DNA of 33,292 nt, taken from positions 1 to 33,292 of the forward strand of contig JAIFNN010000148.1 of NCBI GenBank assembly GCA_020047715.1, in the 5' to 3' direction. Within the stretch, counting starts at the first letter, position 1. Each line of letters begins with the position of its first letter. Under the pieces are notes generated by a model. It ran no database searches. It saw only the letters and a program-made list of their open reading frames with translations, and was not told the DNA's origin. The DNA is from Bacteroidota bacterium (lineage in GTDB: Bacteria > Bacteroidota > Bacteroidia > Bacteroidales > GCA-2748055). Below are positions 1 through 9,532 of this stretch, one piece after another. Position numbers and translations under genes: made by a program.

Positions 1-1644
1 TTTTTTACCATACTCACATTTATCCTTGCCCTCTATAATCCTGTTACCGACTGTGGTTGCTTTGGCGATGCACTGATTCTGACCAATTGGCAAACCTTTT
101 GGAAAAATCTGGTGCTTATGGTCTTTACCCTTACTGTTTTCTTTGAAAGGAATACCTTTGTTCCCGTCAGGGGAGCTTTTGCAGAATGGGGCATATTGTC
201 GTTTTTCTTTGCAATGGTCCTCGGTTTGTCCTTTTACTGTTACAACCATCTGCCTATACTCGATTTCCGTCCTTACAAAGTTGGGACACATATTCCATCA
301 GCCTCGGCAATCCCTCCGGGAGCTCCGTCAGATGTGTATGAGACCCGATTGTTTTATAGAAATACTGTTGATGGGATAACAAGTGAGTTCACTATTGAAA
401 ATTTCCCGGATGACTCTGTTTGGGAGTTTGTGGATTCAAAATCCGTGTTGATTTCAAAGGGATATGAGCCTCCGATCCACGATTTTTCGATCTCTGCCCC
501 CAATAAGGAAGACTTAACCGAAACAATTAAAAACAGCACAGGTTTTGTTTTTCTGCTTGTGTCGTATAATCTCCCGAAAGCGGATCCAACATCCCTAAAA
601 AAAGCCAACGATTTTTTCAAACTCTCGGCATCCTTTTCCGATGTGCAGTTCTTCGCAGTAACAGCCAGCCTTGAAGATGATATAGAGCAACTTAGGGACA
701 CCCTGGGCCTGATGTATGATTTTGGCAGTGCGGATGAGATTGCTTTAAAGACCATTATCCGCTCCAACCCTGGATTGGTTCTTATTAAAAACGGAACAAT
801 TCTGGGGAAATGGCACTTCAACGACTTCCCCGAAGTTTCCAGTTTAAACAGCAATTATGGTAAACTGATCAACAACTTCCCCATGGCAGCAGGTGTTGAT
901 TTGAGAAGCCTCAGAACACCTCCCGCCGGATCACGCAATGATTTGTTTCATACCAGTCTCGTTTACCGAAACATACTGAATGACAGTATCGCGAATTTTA
1001 GCATGGACAATTATCCGCAAAGTCCTGACTGGGAGTTTGTGAGTTCGCATTCGGAAAAAACGAAATCCGGTTTTAAATCACCTCTGGAGGATTTCAAAAT
1101 GATTTCTCCTGATGGCATTGATATTTCTGAAAGTATTCTGCAGCAAAATTCGGATGTCTTTCTGATCGTTTCAAAAGATCCGCAGAGCCTTGATCCCGAT
1201 ATGCTTGATCGTCTCAACAAGCTGTCGATTGCCGGTGCTTCAATTCAGGAGGAACCTGCTGCCTTTTATGGAATTACAACCCTTTCTTCCAGCGAGATAT
1301 ATGAGTTCACCAACGCATTTATCACGCCCATCGCATTTTGCTCGAGCCCGTCCGGATTTGTAGAATCGGTTTCAGGGGATGGGGTTTCTCTAATCCATAT
1401 TAAAAACGGAAAAGTCAAAGGCCGTTGGGATAATGCCTTGATTCCGGGTCCGGAAGAAATTCAATCCATAGTTTCGAGGGAGGAAAACATAAAGGACTTC
1501 GAGGGTTCAATGATATCTTACCTTATAACAAAATACAGGACAAGTATTGAAACAACCCGGGTTTATAGTTTATTGCTGTTTTTTCTATTTCTTGCTCTCT
1601 TTATCAGGGTTTTTCTGGAAGATCCGTTTAGAAAAGAGAATTGA
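1..1644 (+). CDS. DoxX/MauE-like membrane protein, BT_3928 type, with duplicated periplasmic domain (5' partial)
   Basis: The frame is open from base 1, so the N-terminus lies outside the window. The first visible residues include DCGCFGDAL followed by NWQTFWKN, the CxC signature I associate with the BT_3928 branch of the DoxX/MauE family (membrane proteins linked to redox or quinone chemistry). A further membrane segment follows (bases about 190-260), then a large periplasmic part and a C-terminal transmembrane helix (about 1560-1610) ending in a basic tail. The periplasmic part is a tandem repeat: copy 1 at about 271-831 and copy 2 at about 880-1440, with matching landmarks (YETRLFYRN / FHTSLVYRN; WEFVDSKS / WEFVSSHS; LVLIKNGTILGKW / LIHIKNGKVKGRW). 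Family members I recall carry one copy. The copies resemble a thioredoxin-like fold but show no CxxC. The next gene starts 28 nt after the stop, so co-transcription is likely. The family call is good; the biochemical role is unknown. Confidence 0.8.
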   Translation, partial: FFTILTFILALYNPVTDCGCFGDALILTNWQTFWKNLVLMVFTLTVFFERNTFVPVRGAFAEWGILSFFFAMVLGLSFYCYNHLPILDFRPYKVGTHIPSASAIPPGAPSDVYETRLFYRNTVDGITSEFTIENFPDDSVWEFVDSKSVLISKGYEPPIHDFSISAPNKEDLTETIKNSTGFVFLLVSYNLPKADPTSLKKANDFFKLSASFSDVQFFAVTASLEDDIEQLRDTLGLMYDFGSADEIALKTIIRSNPGLVLIKNGTILGKWHFNDFPEVSSLNSNYGKLINNFPMAAGVDLRSLRTPPAGSRNDLFHTSLVYRNILNDSIANFSMDNYPQSPDWEFVSSHSEKTKSGFKSPLEDFKMISPDGIDISESILQQNSDVFLIVSKDPQSLDPDMLDRLNKLSIAGASIQEEPAAFYGITTLSSSEIYEFTNAFITPIAFCSSPSGFVESVSGDGVSLIHIKNGKVKGRWDNALIPGPEEIQSIVSREENIKDFEGSMISYLITKYRTSIETTRVYSLLLFFLFLALFIRVFLEDPFRKEN

Positions 1645-1672
1645 ACAAAGAAGTGGCCTTTAGATATTGCCT

Positions 1673-2758
1673 ATGAATTTTTTCAAGAAACTTACAGGAA
1701 GAGTGCTTTATGGGATAGCCGTTTTATTGGGAGTTGTAACCTTGATTTTCTTTCTGTTCAATGTACTCCCCGGAGATCCTGCCCGAATGATGCTGGGCCA
1801 ACGTGCCGACATGTCGAGTCTTGAAGGAATTCGTAAAGAGCTTGGACTTGACAAACCGCTTTATCTTCAGTACATCAGATACCTTAACGACCTTTCTCCT
1901 GTTTCCATTCATAATTCTGACAATAACGAGTCATATTTCTTTCTCGATCCCGAGAAATACGCGACTTCCAAAACAGTTGTCGCAACCTCCGGGGGTATTT
2001 GTATGGTTGTTAAGCTGCCATGGCTTGGAAGGTCGTTTCAGAGTCGAAAGCCGGTGAGTGAAATGATTTCGGAAGCTTTCCCGAATACCATGGTTTTAGC
2101 TTTGGCAGCCATCTTGATTGCTTTTTTTGCCGGGACCTTGCTTGGGACGTTTTCCGCCTTGAAAAAAGACAGTTGGTACGATCGTGGCACACTTTTGTTT
2201 TCTGCCCTGGGAATGAGTGTTCCATCCTTTTTCGCCGCGATACTTATTGCCTGGTTTTTCGCCTATAAGCTCGGACATATAACCCATCTGAATCTTACCG
2301 GGAACATTTATGAAATTGACGATTTCGGCCGAGGGATAAAATTGGAACTCAAAAACCTGATACTACCCGCAATAACTCTTGGCATCAGGCCTCTCTCGGT
2401 GGTGGTTCAGCTTTCCCGAAACTCAATGCTAGAGGTTTTAAACCAGGATTACATTCGAACCGCTTATGCTAAGGGTCTTAAAAAATCCAGGGTTATTGGT
2501 GTTCACGCATTAAGAAACTCATTAAACCCGGTGGTTACAGCTATCAGCGGATGGTTTGCCAGTATGTTGGCTGGAGTGGTTTTCGTGGAATATATTTTTG
2601 GATGGAGGGGCTTGGGATATATGTTGGTAAATGCCTTGAACTTTTATGATCTTCCTGTGGTTTTGGGATGCGTTTTAACTACATCGGTAGTATTTGTCAT
2701 AGTGAATATTTCAATGGATATCATTTATGCGATGCTAGATCCGCGGATTCGAAAATAA
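1673..2758 (+). CDS. ABC transporter permease, DppB/OppB (peptide/nickel) family
   Basis: This is an inner-membrane permease of about 361 residues. The N-terminal helix is followed by FNVLPGDPARMMLGQRA and LGLDKPLYLQYIRYL, the classic N-terminal signature of DppB/OppB permeases. Several hydrophobic helices follow, and the EAA-type cytoplasmic loop that contacts the ATPase is visible as YIRTAYAKGLKKSRV...HALRNSLNP. The first periplasmic loop carries an extra stretch of roughly 50 residues (bases about 1895-2050), making the protein longer than the usual 310-340. I chose the ATG at 1673; a TTG two codons upstream is also in frame. No ATPase, DppC-type partner or binding protein is present here, so its partners must be encoded elsewhere. 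It sits between the DoxX-like gene and tpiA. The substrate cannot be inferred. Confidence 0.85.
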   Translation: MNFFKKLTGRVLYGIAVLLGVVTLIFFLFNVLPGDPARMMLGQRADMSSLEGIRKELGLDKPLYLQYIRYLNDLSPVSIHNSDNNESYFFLDPEKYATSKTVVATSGGICMVVKLPWLGRSFQSRKPVSEMISEAFPNTMVLALAAILIAFFAGTLLGTFSALKKDSWYDRGTLLFSALGMSVPSFFAAILIAWFFAYKLGHITHLNLTGNIYEIDDFGRGIKLELKNLILPAITLGIRPLSVVVQLSRNSMLEVLNQDYIRTAYAKGLKKSRVIGVHALRNSLNPVVTAISGWFASMLAGVVFVEYIFGWRGLGYMLVNALNFYDLPVVLGCVLTTSVVFVIVNISMDIIYAMLDPRIRK

Positions 2759-2805
2759 TCCAATTTAATATGAACGGTAAACAATGATTTTTCATTGTTG
2801 TTTAG

Positions 2806-2813
2806 TACTTTTG
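2806..2813 (+). promoter_or_regulatory. Putative -7 element of a tpiA promoter
   Basis: TACTTTTG matches the Bacteroidota -7 consensus TAnnTTTG exactly and lies about 43 nt upstream of the tpiA start. I find no good TTTG at the -33 distance, so this is a moderate-confidence site. It would allow tpiA-prmA to be transcribed independently of the permease. Confidence 0.4.
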
Positions 2814-2855
2814 AGCTTCGTTTTTTTAATCCCTTTAACATTTAAAAGTATTGAT

Positions 2856-3605
2856 ATGAGACAAAAAATTGTAGCTGGAAACTGGAAGATGAACACCGTT
2901 TATAAAGATGGCCTCGAACTTGCCACCGCGGTTAATTCTCTGGCAACAAAAAAAACTAGTGATGCAGTGGTTATTATTGCACCTCCATTTACGCACCTTG
3001 CTGAAATCAAAAAGGTTCTTAGTGTTGTGAAATTATCAGCCCAGAACTGCGCATCTGAAGAATCAGGAGCCTATACAGGTGAAGTTTCGGTTAGCATGTT
3101 GAAATCGGTTGGTGCAGAGTATGTAATTATAGGTCATTCGGAAAGAAGAGCATATTATCATGAAGATAATGCCATTCTTGCAAAAAAGGTAAATCTTACT
3201 CTTTCAGCAGGTCTTAAACCCATTTTTTGTATAGGTGAAGTTCTGCCCGAGCGCAATGCAAACAAGCATTTTGATATAGTTAAATCGCAACTTGCTGAAG
3301 GCGTTTTCCATTTAAGCCCAGTGGAATTCGAAAATATTGTTGTTGCTTATGAGCCAGTCTGGGCTATTGGTACCGGTGTTACAGCAAGTCCCGAGCAAGC
3401 TCAGGAAATGCACAAATTCATACGCTCAGAAATAAGTAGCAAATACGGTGAAAAAATCGCCGCCAACACAAGCATACTTTACGGTGGCAGCTGCAAGGGT
3501 TCGAACGCAAAGGAACTCTTCGCAAACCCGGATGTTGACGGTGGACTTATCGGTGGGGCTGCCCTCAAGGCCGAGGAGTTTTTGCAAATTGTTAACGCAT
3601 TCTGA
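2856..3605 (+). CDS. tpiA: Triosephosphate isomerase
   Basis: A cytoplasmic glycolytic and gluconeogenic enzyme interconverting dihydroxyacetone phosphate and glyceraldehyde 3-phosphate. The protein has 249 residues, the usual length. All catalytic landmarks are present: AGNWKMN with Lys11, IIGHSERR with His94, [11 protein letters not shown] with Glu166 at the flexible loop, and the phosphate-binding [11 protein letters not shown] and GLIGGAAL near the C-terminus. The reading frame extends 24 codons upstream, but that part is hydrophobic, lies over the putative promoter and is not part of the family; [13 protein letters not shown] at 2856 is the correct start. prmA follows after 12 nt, so the two are almost certainly co-transcribed. 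Confidence 0.97.
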   Translation: MRQKIVAGNWKMNTVYKDGLELATAVNSLATKKTSDAVVIIAPPFTHLAEIKKVLSVVKLSAQNCASEESGAYTGEVSVSMLKSVGAEYVIIGHSERRAYYHEDNAILAKKVNLTLSAGLKPIFCIGEVLPERNANKHFDIVKSQLAEGVFHLSPVEFENIVVAYEPVWAIGTGVTASPEQAQEMHKFIRSEISSKYGEKIAANTSILYGGSCKGSNAKELFANPDVDGGLIGGAALKAEEFLQIVNAF

Positions 3606-3617
3606 TTTTTCATACCT

Positions 3618-4454
3618 ATGAATCAACTCGAACTTTCAATAGAAAAGGCTGGATTAAATGACGATGAAAAAGAAATTCTCATTGCCCAATTACTCAATGC
3701 CGGCTTTGAAGGTTTCGAGGAAGACGATTCTTTAATCAAGGCCTTTTGTCCGGAAAAGGCTGTGGAAACAGATATTCAGGGCATTCTCAAATCCTTCCCT
3801 CTAACCGGGAGTATTGAATACAAGTACTCAATCAGAGTAGTGTCAGAGAAAAACTGGAATGAACAATGGGAGAAGAATTTTTCTCCCATTGTTATTGATG
3901 ACAAAATTCTGGTCAAAGCTTCTTTCCACAAGATACCCGATCTCGAAACAACAGTTATAATTGAACCCAAAATGTCGTTTGGAACAGGTCATCATGAAAC
4001 AACACGTTTAATGCTTCGTGAAATGCTGCAGATTAATTTTTCGGATAAGGAAGTTCTTGATATGGGATGTGGAACAGGCGTGCTGGGAATCGTGGCAAAA
4101 ATGAAGGGGGCTTCCTATGTTTTGGCTGTGGATATCGATCAGTGGGCATACCAGAATTCAGTTGAGAATTATCAGCGAAATCAAATCAGGCAACCCTTTG
4201 ATGTTTTTCCGGGTGACAGAATCGCACTCGAGGGTCACACATTTCATATTATTCTTGCGAATATTAACAGGAATGTTCTCCTCGAAGACATGCATGTTTA
4301 TTACAACACCCTAAAAGATCATGGGACTCTTATCCTAAGCGGGATACTCCAGAGTGATAAGGAAGTAGTCCTTGAAAAAGCAAAAGAGTCAGGATTTAGT
4401 TTCTTGAGTAGTTTATTTGAAAATAAATGGATTTCGCTTAATTTGAGGAAATAA
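3618..4454 (+). CDS. prmA: Ribosomal protein L11 methyltransferase
   Basis: A SAM-dependent methyltransferase that methylates amino groups of ribosomal protein L11. The 278-residue protein has an N-terminal substrate-recognition region, then the PrmA hallmark EPKMSFGTGHHETTRLM, the SAM-binding glycine loop DMGCGTGVLGI (about residues 147-157), the acidic LAVDID motif, and ILANINRNVL, which corresponds to the catalytic NI/LA-N region. It sits 12 nt behind tpiA and 28 nt ahead of the giant secreted protein gene, in the same direction. Family assignment is confident. Confidence 0.95.
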   Translation: MNQLELSIEKAGLNDDEKEILIAQLLNAGFEGFEEDDSLIKAFCPEKAVETDIQGILKSFPLTGSIEYKYSIRVVSEKNWNEQWEKNFSPIVIDDKILVKASFHKIPDLETTVIIEPKMSFGTGHHETTRLMLREMLQINFSDKEVLDMGCGTGVLGIVAKMKGASYVLAVDIDQWAYQNSVENYQRNQIRQPFDVFPGDRIALEGHTFHIILANINRNVLLEDMHVYYNTLKDHGTLILSGILQSDKEVVLEKAKESGFSFLSSLFENKWISLNLRK

Positions 4455-4482
4455 TTTTGCTATTACATCATCAGCCCTGATT

Positions 4483-7400
4483 ATGAAGAAAACCCTTCTG
4501 ATTTTCGTTGCTTCAATCGCTCTTGCATTTCCTTCATTTACGCAGCAGTTGAAAAGCTTTACATCCGACTCGGCAATTTACGTGCAGGAAGTTGATAAAT
4601 TCACGGATAATTATATCAGTGCTGCGGAAGAACTAATATTGGAAGATTACCTCAATTATTGGAATTCACAGGACTGCTCTGCTTCTGATCGTGAGGAAAT
4701 TGCGAGGTTTTCCAACCTCCTCCTGAAAAAAAACGGTCGGCCATCCCCACACTTTATTGCTTATTTCGAAGCTCTCGTTTTAATTTCGAGTGGGAACTTC
4801 GATAAACTTAATGTAACCGAATGGAAACAGTCTCTTCTTTTCTTCCTTGAAAACAAAACAACTTCGCTTAAGGTAATTGATCAGTATCTTGATCTTACCC
4901 TTAATCTTTTTAAATCCAATATCCTGTACAACAGTTCGGCAACCGTATGGAGGGTGCCTCAAGCCAACTTTACTTTTGAATTCAATGGAGGAATACCAAG
5001 CGTTTCTTTTAAAAATGTCGACCTGATTTGCTACTCAAAGCGCGATAGTATTATTATCAGCAATACTTCAGGATCCCTCAATCCTGAAGACCTTAGCTGG
5101 TCGGGATCAAAAGGACTCATTAGCTGGGAGCGTGCCGGATATGATTTGGATGAGGTTTACGCTGAACTTTCAAAATATACCATATTGCTCCAAAAAACTG
5201 AATACAAGGCTGATTCCGTTTTATTTCACTACAAGAAATATTTCGATTCCCCTCTGGAAGGAAGAATTGAAGAAAAAGTCATGCTTATTAACAAGGCTGA
5301 AAATGCCCTTTACCCAAAATTTTATTCTTATCAGAACAAATATATTCTCCCGGGTCTTTTTACCGGGATCGATTTTGTAGGTGGACTCTCCATGCAAGGT
5401 GCCAAGCTTACAGGGATGGGAAACGAGCATGAGCCTGCAACGCTGGATATATATGAAGAGGATACTTTACGAATGAAATTAAAGACAAATCAGGTACTAA
5501 TCTCCGAAAATGGCATGCGTTCGGTGAGTGTTAGTATGTCGATGTATCTTGATACCGACTCTATTTACCATCCTGATTTGCAATTCGATTTCCTGGAAAC
5601 TATGGATGAATTGCGATTTACCAAATCGAAGAGTTACACCTCTGAGGGCCCTTATAAAAACAGCTATCATAAAATCGATATGAACTTCGAAGAATGGCTT
5701 TGGAGGCGTAAGTCGGGGGAAATTCTCTTTAAACCCATTACCGGCGCTGCAATTGGCCAGGCAACTTTCGAGTCAAACAGTTTCTTTAATTATGAGTTTT
5801 TCGAAAAACTACAGGGAATGGATAACATACACCCGCTGGTGGCATTATGGCAATATGGCCGGTCGGTGGGACTTAAACGCTTTCCGGTTTCAAACTACGC
5901 ACAGTACCTGGGGATCGATGAATACCAAGTGAGACAGCAGCTAATGAAATTATCCAGACTCGGATTTATCTTCTTCGACGACCTAGCTGATTTGGTTACC
6001 TTAAACGAGAAACTGAATTATTTTCTTGAGGCAAGTATAGGAAAAATCGATTACGACGTCATCTATTTCACCTCCCAAACAAATGCCCCACTGGAAAATG
6101 CAAAACTGACTCTCAAAAACAAAGACCTCCTTATAAATGGAATTCAGAGGATTTTCCTCAGCGATTCGCAAAATGTGGTGCTTTTACCCGACAAGAACCA
6201 GATTATCATGAAGCGCAACCGAAACTTCCAGTTCGATGGGTCGATCCGAGCAGGTTTATTTACCTATTTTGGAAATAATTTCTTTTTTGAGTATGATGGT
6301 TTCAAACTTAATCTCCAGAATATTGACTCCCTGAACTTACAGGTAAAGACAACTGAAACAGATAATTACGGACAGTCAATTATTAAGGGGATCAGTAATA
6401 TGATCGAAAACGTAACAGGTGAGTTGCTCATTGACAATCCGGGTAATAAGTCGGGGCTGGTTGATCACCCGGAGTATCCCATTTTCTCAAGTCGTGAGGA
6501 TGCTTTTGTGTTTTTCGATGAACCTGAAATCCAAAAAGGGGTTTATGGGAGAAAGGATATTTATTTTGTTGTTTATCCCTTTACCATCGACAGTCTTGAC
6601 AACTTCTCAAAAGAAGGTATGCTGCTTGCCGGTAAATTTGAGTCCGGAGGAATTCTACCCCCTCTTGAACAGACATTATCCTTGAGGGACGACTATTCCT
6701 TGGGCTTTTATTACAAAACTCCATCTGCGGGTATACCCATGTATAACGGCAAAGCCAATTTTTATAACGATGTTGAATTCTCGGGACGAGGTCTGCATGG
6801 ATATGGCCAGCTTGATTACATAACTTCAACAACCTATTCCGACGATTTCCTTTTTCATCCCGATTCCGTTATGGCGGTCAGTCGGGATTTCCTGATAAGG
6901 AAGCAAATAGCCTCCACGGAATACCCAAAAGTTAATTCCTCAAACAATAGAATTACCTGGTATACCAAGAAGGATCAGTTCTACGCATACAAAAAAGACA
7001 AGGATTTTACCATGTTTAGCGATACGGTGCGGCTAAGTGGTGATCTTCTCCTTGAACCTTCGGGACTCTCAGGAAATGGACGAATGAATCTTGTTGAGGC
7101 AACCATTGGCTCAAATCTTTTTAATTATAAATCGGAACGGATTTTATCCGATTCAGCCGACTTCCGTCTGGTAAGCCCGGGATTGGAAATTCCCTCAATG
7201 AATACCGATAATATTAACCTGAACATAGATTTTGTTGCCAGGAAAGGGAATATTCTTTCCAATGACGATTTCACTTTGGTCGAATTTCAGGAAAACCGCT
7301 ACATCAGCAAACTCGACTTCTTCAATTGGGACATGATGAAAAAAGAAATCGAGCTGGGCCTTTCAAAAAAGATAAGCTCAGTGGTACATGAGGATAGTCT

Positions 7401-8988
7401 TTCGGGAGCCAGATATATTTCGGTTGTCCCTTCTCAGGACTCGCTTAGTTTCGTTTCAGCAAAGACCATCTTTGATTACCGAAATCTTTTGCTTAATGCC
7501 CAGGAGGTGCCGTACATTCAGGTTGCCGATGCCCGTATATTTCCACAGAACGGGAAACTTACCGTTGAAAAAAACGCGAAAATTCGAAGACTCACCAAAG
7601 CAGAGATTCTTGCTGATTTTACCCATCGTTACTATAACATCTATAACAGCAATGTTGAAATAGCGGCACGGAAAGATTATTCAGCATCAGGAGATTACGA
7701 TTATATTGATGAGAACAAAAAGCCTTGGACGGTTCATTTTACTGAGATTAAAGTCGACACTTCAGTGCAAACAATAGGTAAAGCCACACTTTCTGTTATA
7801 GACGCGTTTATGCTTAGTCCATATTTTGAGTACCAGGGCGAAGTGAGGCTAGCTGCCCGCAGGCCGGACCTAACCTTTGATGGAGCCACCCGGCTTGTGC
7901 ATCAGTGCAGACCCGGAAGAAGCTGGCTGAAATTTGAGGCCGAAATAAATCCCGACAGCGTGCTGATTCCTGTGCCGGTTGAGCCTATAGATATTAATCT
8001 TAAGAAGATTTATGCAGGCACAATGATCACCAGAGATTCAACTCACATTTATTCAACCTTTTTGTCTGGTAGAAAGGATTATTTTGACTCTTATCTTACC
8101 AAAGCAGATGGAATGCTGAGATATGATAAATATAAAAGGCATTTTGAGATTGGCGGCATGAGTAAGCTGTCGGATAAGTCCCTGCCGGGGAATTATCTCC
8201 GGATGGATACCGATTCGTGTTATGTTTTTGGAGAAGGACAGATTGATTATACTATGGACTACGGTCAGGTTAAAATCAGTTCCACCGGAAATGCAAGCCA
8301 CAACATTGAGAGAAACAGCTACGAATCGAATGTGCTTATGGGTGTAGACTTCTTTTTCTCACCGGAGGCACTTGCCATATTGGGAAAGGAAATGGATAGC
8401 CTTACTAACCTGAAAGCTTTCGATCTCACAAGCACGTTCTATAAACAGGCACTGCGCGATTTCATAGGTCTGCAGAATGCTGAAATTATGGAAACTGAAC
8501 TTGGTCTCTATGGGAATTATAAAATAGTTCCGGAAAGTTTCAAAAAGAACCTGATCTTTTCCAATGTAAAACTCAAATGGAACCAAAGCACCCGTTCGTT
8601 CAGGTATCATGGTCCTGTAGGAGTAATTAGGGTGGGAGATAAGGCTGTAAACAAGGAAGTGGAAGCTTATATTGAATTGTCAAACCGGGGCTCAGGTGAT
8701 CTTTTGGATATTTATTTGGTGCTAGATCCAAACACCTATTATTACTTTGGTTATAACCCGGGTAGTATGCAGGTCACCTCGTCAAATAAGAATTTCAATT
8801 CCATTGTTTTGGGGTTGAAAGATACCGACAGACGAGTTAAGGCTAAATCGGGTCAAACCGGCTATATTTATGCACTTGCCCCCGACCGAAGGATAGAACT
8901 TTTTCTCAGGAGATATCAGGAGGCTGAAAATGCTTTGAATGAGGAATCTGAGGGCGGCTCACTTAATAACGAGCTTCCAGTTCAATAA
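4483..8988 (+). CDS. Giant secreted protein of unknown function (1501 residues)
   Basis: I recognise this only as a type of very large exported protein seen in Bacteroidota; I cannot assign a function. It starts with a clear Sec signal peptide (MKKTLLIFVASIALAFPSFTQ), so it is periplasmic or outer-membrane associated. After an alpha-helical N-terminal region (about residues 25-150), most of the chain is beta-rich with repeated short strands and DS-containing turns, somewhat like AsmA/LPS-transport type beta-solenoids, although I see no specific signature. Residues about 455-515 differ: helical, amphipathic and winged-helix-like (NYAQYLGIDEYQVRQQLMKL then a LGFIFFDD hairpin). The C-terminus is charged and ends in a Glu/Asn-rich tail. 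The gene lies 28 nt after prmA. Its last 26 bases overlap the convergent phosphoesterase gene. Confidence 0.85.
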   Translation: MKKTLLIFVASIALAFPSFTQQLKSFTSDSAIYVQEVDKFTDNYISAAEELILEDYLNYWNSQDCSASDREEIARFSNLLLKKNGRPSPHFIAYFEALVLISSGNFDKLNVTEWKQSLLFFLENKTTSLKVIDQYLDLTLNLFKSNILYNSSATVWRVPQANFTFEFNGGIPSVSFKNVDLICYSKRDSIIISNTSGSLNPEDLSWSGSKGLISWERAGYDLDEVYAELSKYTILLQKTEYKADSVLFHYKKYFDSPLEGRIEEKVMLINKAENALYPKFYSYQNKYILPGLFTGIDFVGGLSMQGAKLTGMGNEHEPATLDIYEEDTLRMKLKTNQVLISENGMRSVSVSMSMYLDTDSIYHPDLQFDFLETMDELRFTKSKSYTSEGPYKNSYHKIDMNFEEWLWRRKSGEILFKPITGAAIGQATFESNSFFNYEFFEKLQGMDNIHPLVALWQYGRSVGLKRFPVSNYAQYLGIDEYQVRQQLMKLSRLGFIFFDDLADLVTLNEKLNYFLEASIGKIDYDVIYFTSQTNAPLENAKLTLKNKDLLINGIQRIFLSDSQNVVLLPDKNQIIMKRNRNFQFDGSIRAGLFTYFGNNFFFEYDGFKLNLQNIDSLNLQVKTTETDNYGQSIIKGISNMIENVTGELLIDNPGNKSGLVDHPEYPIFSSREDAFVFFDEPEIQKGVYGRKDIYFVVYPFTIDSLDNFSKEGMLLAGKFESGGILPPLEQTLSLRDDYSLGFYYKTPSAGIPMYNGKANFYNDVEFSGRGLHGYGQLDYITSTTYSDDFLFHPDSVMAVSRDFLIRKQIASTEYPKVNSSNNRITWYTKKDQFYAYKKDKDFTMFSDTVRLSGDLLLEPSGLSGNGRMNLVEATIGSNLFNYKSERILSDSADFRLVSPGLEIPSMNTDNINLNIDFVARKGNILSNDDFTLVEFQENRYISKLDFFNWDMMKKEIELGLSKKISSVVHEDSLSGARYISVVPSQDSLSFVSAKTIFDYRNLLLNAQEVPYIQVADARIFPQNGKLTVEKNAKIRRLTKAEILADFTHRYYNIYNSNVEIAARKDYSASGDYDYIDENKKPWTVHFTEIKVDTSVQTIGKATLSVIDAFMLSPYFEYQGEVRLAARRPDLTFDGATRLVHQCRPGRSWLKFEAEINPDSVLIPVPVEPIDINLKKIYAGTMITRDSTHIYSTFLSGRKDYFDSYLTKADGMLRYDKYKRHFEIGGMSKLSDKSLPGNYLRMDTDSCYVFGEGQIDYTMDYGQVKISSTGNASHNIERNSYESNVLMGVDFFFSPEALAILGKEMDSLTNLKAFDLTSTFYKQALRDFIGLQNAEIMETELGLYGNYKIVPESFKKNLIFSNVKLKWNQSTRSFRYHGPVGVIRVGDKAVNKEVEAYIELSNRGSGDLLDIYLVLDPNTYYYFGYNPGSMQVTSSNKNFNSIVLGLKDTDRRVKAKSGQTGYIYALAPDRRIELFLRRYQEAENALNEESEGGSLNNELPVQ

Positions 8989-9460
8989 CCTCCAGTTCTT
9001 TAACCCTCCCCTCATCTATATTAAACCGAACCGCAGTGCGAACCAGGTGAAAGCCTGATTTGCCGGCGGCTCCGGGATTTATATGCAACAAGCCCTGTTT
9101 TTTGTCGGGCATAACTTTTAATATGTGGGAATGCCCGGAAATGAATAGCTCCGGGGGATTGGTTCTAATCAGATTTCTGATCCGGGTATCGTAATTTCCC
9201 GGATAACCGCCAATATGAGTGATCCACACATCCATCCCTTCAAAATGAAACCTTTGATGTTCAGGATAAACTATCCTTACTTCATGCCCGTCGATGTTTC
9301 CGAAAACAGCCCGCAAAGGTTTGAAATCAGCTATCTCATCAGCTGTATGAATATTCCCGATATCCCCGGCATGCCATATCTCTTTGCAATTCTCAAAAAA
9401 GACTTTCAGGCGGGGATCAAAAAATCCGTGAGTATCAGACAAAAGGCCTATTTGTGACAT
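8963..9460 (-). CDS. YfcE/MJ0936-type metallophosphoesterase
   Basis: A small cytoplasmic calcineurin-like phosphoesterase of 165 residues, the usual length for the YfcE/MJ0936 group. The two-metal site is complete: LLSDTHG (Asp, His) at the N-terminus, WHAGDIG (Asp), VFGNIDGHE (Asn), WITHIGG (His) and ISGHSH (His pair). The HINPGAAG stretch near the C-terminus is characteristic of this family. It probably hydrolyses phosphodiesters or nucleotide-type substrates; the physiological substrate is not known for most members. It is convergent with the giant protein gene, with a 26-bp overlap of coding ends. Confidence 0.9.
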   Translation of the reverse strand: MSQIGLLSDTHGFFDPRLKVFFENCKEIWHAGDIGNIHTADEIADFKPLRAVFGNIDGHEVRIVYPEHQRFHFEGMDVWITHIGGYPGNYDTRIRNLIRTNPPELFISGHSHILKVMPDKKQGLLHINPGAAGKSGFHLVRTAVRFNIDEGRVKELEVIELEARY

Positions 9461-9532
9461 AGTTGTTGTGGAGTGAAAATTGGTGATAATTAAGCCCCGG
9501 CTTTGCCTAAGCTCTTAGAATCCTTAACTGTA

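Noticed and set aside
2784-2855. 24-codon N-terminal extension of tpiA
   Set aside because: It covers the putative promoter, is not part of the family and the ATG at 2856 gives the canonical N-terminus.
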